Positions 56,374 to 64,000 of a DNA stretch of 64,000 nt are shown here, piece by piece. Made by a program: the position numbers and the translations under genes. This DNA comes from Parasporobacterium paucivorans DSM 15970 (GTDB lineage Bacteria; Bacillota; Clostridia; Lachnospirales; Lachnospiraceae), in assembly GCF_900141895.1 (NCBI RefSeq), contig NZ_FQYT01000011.1:1-64000 (forward strand), given 5' to 3'. Within the stretch, counting starts at the first letter, position 1; each line of letters opens with the position of its first letter. Under the pieces are notes generated by a model. That model saw only the letters and a program-made list of their open reading frames with translations, did not search any database and was not told the origin of the DNA.

Positions 56374-57384
56374 CTAGAATTTACCTGCTTTTGAAGCTTC
56401 CTCAATCAGTACGGCCACTGCCACGGTAGCGCCAACCATCGGGTTATTTCCCATTCCAATCAGTCCCATCATTTCCACGTGAGCAGGAACCGATGACGAG
56501 CCGGCAAACTGGGCGTCTGAATGCATACGTCCCATGGTATCCGTCATTCCATAGGAAGCCGGACCTGCTGCCATGTTGTCCGGGTGCAGGGTACGTCCAG
56601 TTCCGCCACCGGAGGCAACGGAAAAGAATTTTTTTCCATTTGCCACGCACTCTTTTTTGTAGGTTCCCGCAACAGGATGCTGGAATCTGGTCGGGTTGGT
56701 GGAGTTTCCGGTAATGGATACATCCACACCCTCTTTGTGCATGATGGCCACGCCTTCAGTCACATCATTGGCTCCGTAACAGTTCACCTTTGCTCTCAGG
56801 CCGCTGGAATAGGCTTTCCGGAACACTTCGCTGACTTCCCCTGTTCCATAGTTCATGTCCGTTTCCACATAGGTAAACCCATTTATTCTGGAGATGATCT
56901 GCGCCGCATCCTTGCCGAGACCGTTCAGGATGACCCGGAGAGGCTTCTGTCTTACTTTGTTCGCTTTTTCTGCAATTCCGATAGCTCCTTCTGCTGCCGC
57001 AAAAGACTCATGTCCTGCCAGGAAACAGAAGCATTCCGTTTCCTCTTCCAAGAGCATTTTCCCTAAATTGCCATGTCCGATTCCAACTTTTCTCTGATCC
57101 GCAACGGATCCCGGAATACAGAATGCCTGAAGCCCTTCTCCCAGCACTGCGGCTGCATCGGAAGCTTTTCTGGCTCCCCTCTTTATTGCGATAGCCGCTC
57201 CCACCACGTAGGCCCAGCAGGCATCCTCAAAACAAATCGGCTGTACGGTCTTTATCTGCTCGTAAACGTCCAGACCCGCCTCTTTTGTGATTTTCTCTGC
57301 TTCTTCTATGGAAGCTATCCCATTTTCCAATAAAACGGAATTGATTTTATCTATTCTTCTTTCATATGATTCAAATAAAGCCAT
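56374..57384 (-). CDS. GGGtGRT protein
   Basis: 336 residues. Named for the motif GGGTGRT (259-265), followed by LHPDNMAAGPASYGMTDTMG. Soluble, mixed alpha/beta, with cysteines at 51, 56, 89, 118, 120, 202 and 246. This family is known only by its motif; no reaction is established. It sits 15 bp after the NifU-like scaffold gene, a pairing I recall from other Clostridia, so a role tied to Fe-S or metal-bound sulfur is plausible but unproved. AGGAAG precedes the start. Confidence 0.9.
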   Translation of the reverse strand: MALFESYERRIDKINSVLLENGIASIEEAEKITKEAGLDVYEQIKTVQPICFEDACWAYVVGAAIAIKRGARKASDAAAVLGEGLQAFCIPGSVADQRKVGIGHGNLGKMLLEEETECFCFLAGHESFAAAEGAIGIAEKANKVRQKPLRVILNGLGKDAAQIISRINGFTYVETDMNYGTGEVSEVFRKAYSSGLRAKVNCYGANDVTEGVAIMHKEGVDVSITGNSTNPTRFQHPVAGTYKKECVANGKKFFSVASGGGTGRTLHPDNMAAGPASYGMTDTMGRMHSDAQFAGSSSVPAHVEMMGLIGMGNNPMVGATVAVAVLIEEASKAGKF

Positions 57385-57399
57385 TTTTCTTCCTCCCTG

Positions 57400-58092
57400 C
57401 TACTCATGCCTTGGATCAATGATTCTCACGGCATCCGCGACTCTTCCGTATTCGCCTTTTGCCTTTTCCCATGCTGTGTTTGGATCATCACCTTTTTTGA
57501 TGAAATCCGTCATTTTGCCAAGACCGACATACTGATATCCGATTATCTCATCCTCCTCATTCAGTGCAAGGCCGGTGATATATCCTTCCGCCATCTCCAG
57601 GTATCGCGGCCCCTTTTTCAGGGTTCCGTACAATGTCCCCACCTGGGAACGGAGGCCTTTTCCGAGATCTTCAAGCCCTGCTCCGATAGGCAGTCCTCCT
57701 TCGGAGAAGGCCGACTGTGTTCTGCCGTACGCAATCTGTAAAAAGAGCTCTCTCATGGCGGTATTGATTGCATCGCAGACCAAGTCTGTATTCAGGGCCT
57801 CAAGCAGAGTCCTTCCCGGGAGGATCTCAGACGCCATGGCTGCTGAATGGGTCATCCCGGAACATCCCAATGTCTCTATAAGTGCTTCCTGGATAATTCC
57901 ATCTTTAACATTCAAAGTAAGCTTGCACGCTCCCTGCTGTGGCGCGCACCAGCCTACTCCGTGGGTCAATCCGGATACATCACTTATCTCTTTAACTTTA
58001 GTCCATTTGCCTTCCTGAGGAACAGGTGCGGCGCCATGGTTAACGCCCTGGGCAACAGGGCACATCATCTCAATTTCATGTGAATAAATCAT
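57400..58092 (-). CDS. NifU/IscU-like Fe-S scaffold protein
   Basis: 230 residues from the second of two adjacent ATGs (58095 and 58092), with AAAGGGG seven bases before it. NifU N-terminal-like domain: candidate cluster cysteines C49 and C56 (GWCAPQQGACKL), C77 (LGCSGMTH) and C106 (DLVCDA). The usual IscU spacing is altered and the protein is longer, with an extra C-terminal domain of about 100 residues (GLALNEEDEIIGYQYVGLG). First gene of a two-gene operon with GGGtGRT. No cysteine desulfurase is nearby. Confidence 0.85.
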   Translation of the reverse strand: MIYSHEIEMMCPVAQGVNHGAAPVPQEGKWTKVKEISDVSGLTHGVGWCAPQQGACKLTLNVKDGIIQEALIETLGCSGMTHSAAMASEILPGRTLLEALNTDLVCDAINTAMRELFLQIAYGRTQSAFSEGGLPIGAGLEDLGKGLRSQVGTLYGTLKKGPRYLEMAEGYITGLALNEEDEIIGYQYVGLGKMTDFIKKGDDPNTAWEKAKGEYGRVADAVRIIDPRHE

Positions 58093-58219
58093 CATTATTC
58101 CCCTTTCAAAAATCCAAAACATAGATGTTGTTATTTTCTCACATTTTTTTCCATTCGTCCATACCCTACTTAAAAAACGTTAATACTCCTTCCCGGTGCC
58201 GGATATCTCCCCCCGAAGG

Positions 58220-58249
58220 TGGACAACTTCACCGACAGGGTGTTATAAT
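58220..58249 (+). promoter_or_regulatory. dut promoter
   Basis: TGGACA (58220-58225), 18-bp spacer, TATAAT (58244-58249), 31 bp before the ATG. Confidence 0.65.
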
Positions 58250-58280
58250 CAGTAGAACAAACTTCCAAGGAGATGATTTT

Positions 58281-58715
58281 ATGAAAGATATAAAAATTCG
58301 CTATTTCAATGACCAGATTGAACGGCTTCGTTATATTGATGGAAAATCAGACTGGATCGACCTGCGCTGCGCTGAAACGATTGAGCTGAAAGCCGGTGAT
58401 TTCAAGCTTATTCCTCTGGGCGTCGCCATCGCCCTTCCGGATGGATACGAGGCACATATCGTACCCAGAAGCTCTACTTTCAAGAACTTCGGCATCCTCC
58501 AGACAAATTCAATGGGGGTGGTCGACGCTTCCTACTGCGGAACCAATGACCAGTGGATGATGCCTGCATACGCCATAAGGGATACCCGCGTCGAATTAAA
58601 CGACCGGATCTGCCAGTTCCGCATTGCGAAAAATCAGCCTCGGATAAATTTTATGGAATGCGATTCCCTGACAGATGCAGACAGGGGCGGTTTTGGATCG
58701 ACCGGCATAAAATAA
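58281..58715 (+). CDS. dut: dUTP diphosphatase
   Basis: 144 residues from ATG 58281 (MKDIKIRYFND), with AAGGAGA before it; an open frame runs further back but through the promoter. Trimeric dUTPase motifs: DLRCAE, PRSSTFKNFGI, GVVDASYCGTNDQW, RICQFRI and RGGFGSTG at the end. It hydrolyses dUTP to dUMP, which keeps uracil out of DNA. Alone in its unit, ahead of rpsT. Confidence 0.95.
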   Translation: MKDIKIRYFNDQIERLRYIDGKSDWIDLRCAETIELKAGDFKLIPLGVAIALPDGYEAHIVPRSSTFKNFGILQTNSMGVVDASYCGTNDQWMMPAYAIRDTRVELNDRICQFRIAKNQPRINFMECDSLTDADRGGFGSTGIK

Positions 58716-58741
58716 GACCCAGCCGCCGTAGAAAATAGTGG

Positions 58742-58770
58742 TTGACATTATCCGTTTTATCTTATACACT
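58742..58770 (+). promoter_or_regulatory. rpsT promoter
   Basis: TTGACA (58742-58747), 17-bp spacer, TACACT (58765-58770). Confidence 0.75.
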
Positions 58771-58890
58771 AAGTTAGTGTTTTTACATTGGACACGTCCG
58801 CGTCCGGAAAATGTAAACCTATTAGAGATAACATTAATCTCTCTCATTAATGTTATAAAAAAAAGAGAACATATTTTGGAGGTGTACAAA
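58771..58890 (+). promoter_or_regulatory. rpsT leader with two hairpins
   Basis: Hairpin 1: TTTACATT (58782-58789) with AATGTAAA (58810-58817), with an inner GGAC/GTCC pair. Hairpin 2: an 11-bp perfect stem (58828-58838 with 58846-58856) followed by an A-run. The leader is long for a small gene and could carry S20 autoregulation; this is inference. Confidence 0.5.
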
Positions 58891-59154
58891 ATGGCTAATA
58901 TTAAATCAGCTAAAAAAAGAATCCTGGTAACTGAAGTAAAAGCTGCCAGAAACAAAGCGATCAAATCTAAGGTTAAGACTGCTGTTAAAAAAGTAGACGC
59001 AGCCGTTGCCGCAAGCGATAAGGAAGCTGCTGTTGCCGCTTTAAAAGCAGCTACCATTGAACTGGGTAAAGCTACATCAAAAGGCGTTTACCACGCAAAT
59101 ACAACATCAAGAAAAGTATCACGTTTAGCAGCAGCAGTAAATAAATTAGACTAA
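58891..59154 (+). CDS. rpsT: 30S ribosomal protein S20
   Basis: 87 residues from ATG 58891 (MANIKSAKKRILVTEVKAARNKAIKS), with TTGGAGGTG before it. Helical, Lys/Ala-rich, with the C-terminal GKATSKGVYHANTTSRKVSRLAAAVNKL typical of S20. It binds the 5' domain of 16S rRNA. Convergent with holA, a common Firmicutes arrangement. Shares a bidirectional terminator with it. Confidence 0.97.
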   Translation: MANIKSAKKRILVTEVKAARNKAIKSKVKTAVKKVDAAVAASDKEAAVAALKAATIELGKATSKGVYHANTTSRKVSRLAAAVNKLD

Positions 59155-59161
59155 TTAAAGC

Positions 59162-59197
59162 AAAAAGCAGTTTTCCGAAAGGAAAGCTGCTTTTTTA
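59162..59197. terminator. Bidirectional terminator between rpsT and holA
   Basis: Stem GCAGTTTTCC (59167-59176) with GGAAAGCTGC (59181-59190), one G-T pair, loop GAAA. T-runs lie on both sides (T7 rightward, T5 leftward). Confidence 0.9.
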
Positions 59198-59198
59198 T

Positions 59199-60173
59199 TT
59201 AGCAATATTCAGAAAAAAACATTTCTATGGCTATCCTGTCGCTTGTGCGGCCTGTCTTTATAAGCTCCTCCGCTCCCAGCAGTTCTTCCAGCGCTTTTTG
59301 CAGGTTTTCGTAGGCGAAATTATCCGCCTGGCTCATGGTCTTGGCTGCAATAAAAGGCGGAAGTTTCATCTTCTCAGCTATCAGACTCTTTCCATGTCCT
59401 TTTCTTAAAAGGTCTTTGACCTGCAGAAGTATATTGAACTGCCGTTCCATCATGAATAATATCTTCAAGGGCGGTTCCTTGACTGCCATCAGATCCTGGT
59501 AATGCGCAAAGAGCTTCTTCTTATCCTTCCTTCCCATGGCGTCCACCATCTCAAAGATTTTTCCTGTTATTTCCGCTGTACATATGGAACGCACATCTTC
59601 TTGTGCGATGATATCTTTATGCAGAGTATAGCAAAGAAGCTTCTCCAATTCCCGGCTTATATTTTCCATGGAAGAACCCGTATAGCTCAGAAACAGCTGC
59701 ATCGTATCATATGTGATTTTCTTGTTTTCCCCGGAAATAATCCCCAATGCCCATTCAGATAATGCTTTTTCAGTCTGTATGCCCATTTCACATGGGTATC
59801 CTTTGTCTTTGATTTTTTTGTACATCCGGCCACGTTTGTCTGCTTCTTCTTCCACAAAAATGAAACATGTGGTTTCCGGCAATGTATCCAGGAAACGCAG
59901 CATCTCTTCATCCGGTTTTTTGAAAAGCCCGCTGTTTTCCAGCACAATCAGTCTTCGTTCCGAAAAAAAAGGCAGCGTTTGGGCAATATCAATAATCTCC
60001 CGCAGATTCATCTTCTCCCCGGCGAAACGGCTGTAATTCATAGTATCCTTGCTGCCGATTATCGCGTCCGTCAGTTTATCACGGTATTTTTTTTTCAAAT
60101 AGTCTTCGGGACCATACAGAAGGTACATGTTGGCAAATTCTTTGTTTTTTATATGCTGATTCAATATTTTCAT
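59199..60173 (-). CDS. holA: DNA polymerase III delta subunit
   Basis: 324 residues from ATG 60173 (MKILNQHIKNKEFANMYLLYGPEDY), with GGTGG before it; a GTG three codons earlier is possible. Clamp-loader AAA+-like fold: MYLLYGPEDYLKKKYRD (a P-loop-like but non-catalytic start), FADERL-like FFSERRLIVLENSG, and helical collar domain (LLGAEELIKTGRTSDRIAIEMFFSEY). It opens the sliding clamp. Follows comEC by about 66 bp. Confidence 0.93.
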   Translation of the reverse strand: MKILNQHIKNKEFANMYLLYGPEDYLKKKYRDKLTDAIIGSKDTMNYSRFAGEKMNLREIIDIAQTLPFFSERRLIVLENSGLFKKPDEEMLRFLDTLPETTCFIFVEEEADKRGRMYKKIKDKGYPCEMGIQTEKALSEWALGIISGENKKITYDTMQLFLSYTGSSMENISRELEKLLCYTLHKDIIAQEDVRSICTAEITGKIFEMVDAMGRKDKKKLFAHYQDLMAVKEPPLKILFMMERQFNILLQVKDLLRKGHGKSLIAEKMKLPPFIAAKTMSQADNFAYENLQKALEELLGAEELIKTGRTSDRIAIEMFFSEYC

Positions 60174-60239
60174 TTTTTCCACCGCCTGCCCATGATTACG
60201 TAGTATATCATCTTTCTTTTTATTTTACCATCCATCGTT

Positions 60240-62465
60240 TTATTCCAGATATGTATCAATTTCATAGTTCTTCCCATCGCTCCGGATAACAATCGCCCCT
60301 TTTTCGGCGGTGGTGAAGGATTTTATTCCATTGTTCGACAGACGTTCCATCGTGAGAGGGTGCGGATGCCCATACACATTATCCACTCCGCATGAAATCA
60401 GGGCAAATTCCGGAGATACTTCCTTTAAAAATTCTTCCGTCGTGGATTCGGTAGAACCATGATGGGCAACCTTAAGTATGTCACAATCCGTAAGCAGCCC
60501 CGAATCAATGAGGGCTTTCTCACCGTCTTCCCCTATGTCGCCGGTAAAAAGCATCTGAAAATTTCCATACTCCAGCTCCAGTACAAGGGAAGTCTCATTC
60601 TTATCATCGGTCGGAAAATCCGTCGCCGGATGCAGACAACGGATAGCCACCCTGTCATCTGAAAGAGTCGTTCCCACATCAAAAAATCGGGTGGAAATAC
60701 CGAGGAGTCTGGCTTTTTCCACAAATTTCCGGCAGTCTTCCTCTCCGGAAATGACCCGGGGGAATATGAAACACTCTGTTTTCAATCCGAATCCATCATA
60801 ATCGCTGAATATCTCGGTCAAAATACTGGTATGGTCCTCGTCCAGATGGGTGACAATGAAGTAATCGATCCGGCTTATGCCCAACGACTTTAAATATGGG
60901 ATAAGCCTGTATTTTCCTGCACTCCCCACGTCTGTGCTGCCTCCGTCCACGCATATATTTTTGCCCGCCGGCGTTTGGATCAGCAGAGCCTCCCCCTGGC
61001 CCACATCCACCATGGTAATCTTCAGGCTGTTTTCCGGTCTTCCAGCGAGAAGGACCGCAAGCAGTGCTGCGACCGCCCAAATAAATCCACGTTTCATGAG
61101 ACGGACCTTTCTATAATTCTCATCCAGATTTCTTTTATTCACCAGGGCCATAACCAGAACCGCGGCCGCAATCACCAGATAGTACAGGAATATGGACCTG
61201 CCGGTCATCTTCCCGACCGTTATGGTAAAAAATGGCAACCCGAAGAAAAAACGGCATATAAATTCATAAAAGCGCAGAACAAAGCAGCCAGCCCCTATGA
61301 GTATGTATCCGGCCGCCACCACAAAACTCCCCGCTATTGAGGCAAATATTCCGGATAAGAGCATCACTTCCATGAAAGGAATTACAAGGAGGTTGATTAT
61401 TGGGGAATACAACGGAATCTCAAAATATATATTCAGGATAACCGGGCAGGTAAGCACCGTTATCCCCAGGCTGGACTGAAAAGCCTTCAAAATCTTTCTG
61501 TCCGTTGAAAAATAAGCCTCAATGACAGGAAGCGGAATCCCGATTCCCAGCACGGCCAGAAAAGATAGCTGAAAACCAGTGTGAAAAATATAAAAAGGAT
61601 TATCTGCCAGTATCAGAAACGCTGCCACTGCCGTTGCCAGGACCAGGTCATAAGTACGCCCTGTAACCTCGGCCAGAAGCTTAATGGAAAACATAATCAG
61701 AGCGCGCATGAGAGAAACCGGGCTCCCGGCCATAATGCCAAAAGCCAATACTGCCGCTGCAGAAATGAGGCCGGATGTCGCGAACAGAAATCTTCGCCGA
61801 ACGAGACTGAATATTCCTGAACCGATAATGGACAGGTGAAGGCCCGATATAGATAAGATATGTGCAATTCCCCCTCCTATGTATAGGCTTTTGGTCACCG
61901 GATCCAGCCGGCCCTTTTCCCCAAGAAGAATGGCTCCAAATAGCGCAGCTTCCTTCTCATTGCATATTCTATAAAGGGTCTCATTCAGGGTATTTCTCAT
62001 TCCGGCCAGAGCCGCCGCTGCTGGAAACCTTGCTTTTCCGGTGATTACCATGGTCTCGCCCATAAACCTTCCCGCAATCCCCATGGTGTGGTAATAATTC
62101 TTCTCGTCGAAATTTCCAGGATTGCGGGCATTAGCAAACATCTGGTATGACCCGGTAACAGCTACAGTATCCCCAGGGGATGCACCCATATTTTCGCAAC
62201 ACACTACACTGACCGCTTTGCAGCCGATTTCTTCCCTGTCCGTATGTATCCGCACATTTTTCAGTTCATATTGATAACTGCTGTCCTTATTGCTGATTCC
62301 GCTGATTTTTCCATATATTTCTACAGTACCGTTATGTGCAGAAAGCATTTCCTCAAATTTCGCATAATTCTGCTGCATATTCTCCATCAAAAAAAATCCG
62401 GATAGAAAAAAAAGTACACAAAAAGAAGCTGACATAAAAATCCGGAGCCGTCCGGTTCCTGCCAC
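60240..62465 (-). CDS. comEC: ComEC/Rec2 DNA-uptake channel protein
   Basis: 741 residues from GTG 62465, but the gene almost certainly begins upstream: the same frame runs 38 codons further to ATC at 62579 and encodes IRRPLLAIILAFVLG, the usual ComEC N-terminus. AGGAGG lies eight bases before that ATC, yet no ATG, GTG or TTG is present there. Domains: OB-like DUF4131 part (about 10-150), the Competence membrane domain (GGGIAHILSISGLHLSIIG, many helices), and a C-terminal metallo-beta-lactamase domain (VTHLDEDHTS; KVAHHGSTEST). It is the channel for incoming single-stranded DNA. Confidence 0.92.
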   Translation of the reverse strand: MAGTGRLRIFMSASFCVLFFLSGFFLMENMQQNYAKFEEMLSAHNGTVEIYGKISGISNKDSSYQYELKNVRIHTDREEIGCKAVSVVCCENMGASPGDTVAVTGSYQMFANARNPGNFDEKNYYHTMGIAGRFMGETMVITGKARFPAAAALAGMRNTLNETLYRICNEKEAALFGAILLGEKGRLDPVTKSLYIGGGIAHILSISGLHLSIIGSGIFSLVRRRFLFATSGLISAAAVLAFGIMAGSPVSLMRALIMFSIKLLAEVTGRTYDLVLATAVAAFLILADNPFYIFHTGFQLSFLAVLGIGIPLPVIEAYFSTDRKILKAFQSSLGITVLTCPVILNIYFEIPLYSPIINLLVIPFMEVMLLSGIFASIAGSFVVAAGYILIGAGCFVLRFYEFICRFFFGLPFFTITVGKMTGRSIFLYYLVIAAAVLVMALVNKRNLDENYRKVRLMKRGFIWAVAALLAVLLAGRPENSLKITMVDVGQGEALLIQTPAGKNICVDGGSTDVGSAGKYRLIPYLKSLGISRIDYFIVTHLDEDHTSILTEIFSDYDGFGLKTECFIFPRVISGEEDCRKFVEKARLLGISTRFFDVGTTLSDDRVAIRCLHPATDFPTDDKNETSLVLELEYGNFQMLFTGDIGEDGEKALIDSGLLTDCDILKVAHHGSTESTTEEFLKEVSPEFALISCGVDNVYGHPHPLTMERLSNNGIKSFTTAEKGAIVIRSDGKNYEIDTYLE

Positions 62466-62591
62466 CCTGATTGTAACGGCTGTTAACAGCGGGAATAACC
62501 ATAGACTGTTCCACCAGGAAACAGCCCCTATCTCTCCAAGTACAAAAGCCAGAATTATCGCTAATAATGGCCTTCTGATAAACCGACCCTC

Positions 62592-63518
62592 CTATTCTTC
62601 TGCTTTTGTTTCAACAATGTCCAGATTTCTTACAAAGGACTGATTAAGCGAAATGGATTCATGAAACATAACGTTTTTTTCTCCGTTCACCGTGATTTCT
62701 ACTTTCGTTATATATCCGGTCTCAGCCAGAGAATTGACAATAGAATAAATCGCCACTTCATCATCAATATTCAGGGATTCTTCATTAAATCCGCTGTTAA
62801 AATCCAGGTAACATACCCCGTCCCTGGTGGCCACGCTGTTCACAGACACACCGTCCGGAATGGTCCGGTATAGGTTCTCTTCTTCCACATTCTGGGTAAG
62901 CTGTCGGATTATATACTCCTCCATATTTTCATTTTTGAGGTAGCTTCCAGTCTGATTGTAGGGGATCAGCTTATCTCCTGTTTCATTTGCATAATAAAGA
63001 GTAAGAGTTATCTTCTGGACGAGATCCAGGTCGTCCCCATAAAGGCTTATAAAATCATTCGCCTGCATGTTTCCCACTGGATTCCTGTCCGCATTCAGAA
63101 GCACCTGTCCGTCCACGTAGATATTAACATAATCAATCCCGGAAATCTGTGTCAGGGTAAGAACGGTTGCCGACCTGCACAGCATCTCCCTTACGCTGCT
63201 CATCTTATTATAAGCGGCGTCAAAATATACATATGCAGTTTTGTCCTTAATTTCATATTTTGTTACGTTTACATCTTCCGGTTTGGAGGAATTATAGTCT
63301 ATGCTCCCTGCGTCCTTGTACATCTCTCCGATGATCTCTCCCATCTGATCGATGGGGGTTTCTGATTTCGGGGTGTATTCCTGGGATGTCAATCCTGTAA
63401 AATCTTTGTTGACGTAATAAATATTATATGCGCCATTCTCCGCTTCCCCGTCTATACACCCGGAGAGAGCCAGCATGGAAGTTATCAGGAGAACGACTAA
63501 ACTAATTATTTTCTTCAT
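62592..63518 (-). CDS. GerMN-domain lipoprotein
   Basis: 308 residues from ATG 63518 (MKKIISLVVLLITSMLALSGC), with GGTGG five bases before. Lipoprotein signal with lipobox LSGC (Cys21). Two GerMN-type domains: about 75-180 (TAYVYFDAAYNKMSSV...) and about 190-300 (VCYLDFNSGFNEESLN...). GerM proteins act in spore formation and germination; here the tandem form follows a sensor kinase. Its end is in frame with comEC, one TAG apart. Confidence 0.9.
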   Translation of the reverse strand: MKKIISLVVLLITSMLALSGCIDGEAENGAYNIYYVNKDFTGLTSQEYTPKSETPIDQMGEIIGEMYKDAGSIDYNSSKPEDVNVTKYEIKDKTAYVYFDAAYNKMSSVREMLCRSATVLTLTQISGIDYVNIYVDGQVLLNADRNPVGNMQANDFISLYGDDLDLVQKITLTLYYANETGDKLIPYNQTGSYLKNENMEEYIIRQLTQNVEEENLYRTIPDGVSVNSVATRDGVCYLDFNSGFNEESLNIDDEVAIYSIVNSLAETGYITKVEITVNGEKNVMFHESISLNQSFVRNLDIVETKAEE

Positions 63519-63531
63519 TTTTACCACCATC

Positions 63532-64000
63532 TTAGGAAATATAATTCAGGGGGATTCGTATTGTGAAGGTAGTTCCTTCCCCTTCCTTACTGTACAGCTT
63601 AATTGCTCCCTTATGCATCTGGATAACACTTTTCGTGATGGAGAGGCCGAGGCCTGTGCCGCCGGTTTCTCTGGAACGGGTCTTGTCCACACGGTAAAAC
63701 CTCTCGAATACCCTCTCCTGTTCCTCCTCTGGAATACCTATTCCGGAATCCGCAACTTTCACATAGAAATACTTATGGTCCGCATTCAGGGAAATATGCA
63801 CCCAACCGTCCAGGACATTGTATTTGATGGCATTTTCCACCAGATTGGAAATGGCCAGGGTCAGCTTGGTTTCGTCTACCTCCGCAATTACAGGCCGGAA
63901 ACTTTCAAATACAAGCTCAATATTTTTGCCTATAGCCAGAGGACGAAGACGTTTCAGGATAATCTCAATAAAATCATTGATATTCACCTTTTCAACATTC
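63532..64000 (-). CDS. Sensor histidine kinase, C-terminal part (cut by window edge)
   Basis: The frame is open to the last base of the window, so the N-terminus lies outside. About 155 residues seen: HATPase_c with N box (ISNLVENAIKYNV), G1 (VADSGIGIPEEEQERVFERFYRVD), G2 (TGGTGLGLSITKSVIQMHKG) and a strand-rich end (STFTIRIPL-like). The HisKA and sensor parts are not seen. It lies 13 bp before the GerMN lipoprotein gene, so they are likely co-transcribed. Confidence 0.93.
   Translation of the reverse strand, partial: NVEKVNINDFIEIILKRLRPLAIGKNIELVFESFRPVIAEVDETKLTLAISNLVENAIKYNVLDGWVHISLNADHKYFYVKVADSGIGIPEEEQERVFERFYRVDKTRSRETGGTGLGLSITKSVIQMHKGAIKLYSKEGEGTTFTIRIPLNYIS

Noticed and set aside
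58125-58280. Longer dut reading frame starting at 58125
   Set aside because: The extra 52 codons run through the promoter and ribosome site and do not resemble dUTPase; the family starts at 58281.

Overview
The window is chromosomal DNA from a low-to-moderate-GC Gram-positive anaerobe of the class Clostridia, most probably the family Lachnospiraceae. The evidence is gene content and order: a two-subunit GlgC/GlgD glycogen operon, a reduced division/cell-wall cluster running from mraZ to ftsZ, a DUF5688 protein, the GGGtGRT/NifU-like pair, a T-box before pheST, a SleB-type hydrolase, strong AGGAGG ribosome sites and classic TTGACA/TATAAT promoters. No genus is claimed. Most of the window is core genome. 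The only mobile DNA seen is the 3' end of an IS3-family element at the left edge, and there is one decayed gene (a DUF4956 remnant near 31 kb).

Layout: 0-0.3 kb, IS3 end. 0.4-2 kb, a membrane SPFH protein with a coupled ribbon-helix-helix protein and a zinc-ribbon protein. 2-3.65 kb, bioY-birA with a BirA operator laid over its promoter. 3.65-4.9 kb, two uncharacterised proteins. 5-6.9 kb, efp, then nrdR-yqeG. 6.9-16.2 kb, the leftward cluster mraZ-rsmH-ftsL-pbp-mraY-murD-ftsW-ftsQ-ftsZ. 16.3-20.7 kb, lgt, ychF and a P-type ATPase. 20.8-24.6 kb, pheS-pheT behind a T-box. 24.6-31 kb, yihY, 6S RNA, and the yfbR-topB-glmS-acyltransferase operon. 31-36.6 kb, a two-component system, DUF368, thrC and a SleB-like hydrolase. 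36.9-43.3 kb, branched-chain amino-acid genes (leuC-leuD, a LysR regulator, ilvN-ilvC), a small membrane protein and an aminotransferase. 43.5-54.6 kb, the glycogen locus glgB-C-D-A-P plus a GH13 enzyme, with malQ convergent. 54.8-58.1 kb, a PIN-PhoH protein and the GGGtGRT/NifU-like pair. 58.2-64 kb, dut, rpsT, holA, comEC, a GerMN lipoprotein and a truncated sensor kinase.

How it works together: the glycogen locus carries both synthesis (ADP-glucose formation, polymerisation, branching) and breakdown (phosphorolysis, hydrolysis, glucan transfer) in one tight block. The division cluster links peptidoglycan precursor synthesis to the divisome and carries a four-repeat MraZ operator. Several regulatory layers are readable in the DNA: BirA operator, MraZ boxes, a Phe T-box with a UUC specifier, 6S RNA, and a large unexplained 13-bp inverted repeat on the SPFH promoter. 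The least understood parts are the SPFH/ribbon-helix-helix unit, the GGGtGRT/NifU-like pair, the DUF5688 region and the comEC translation start.
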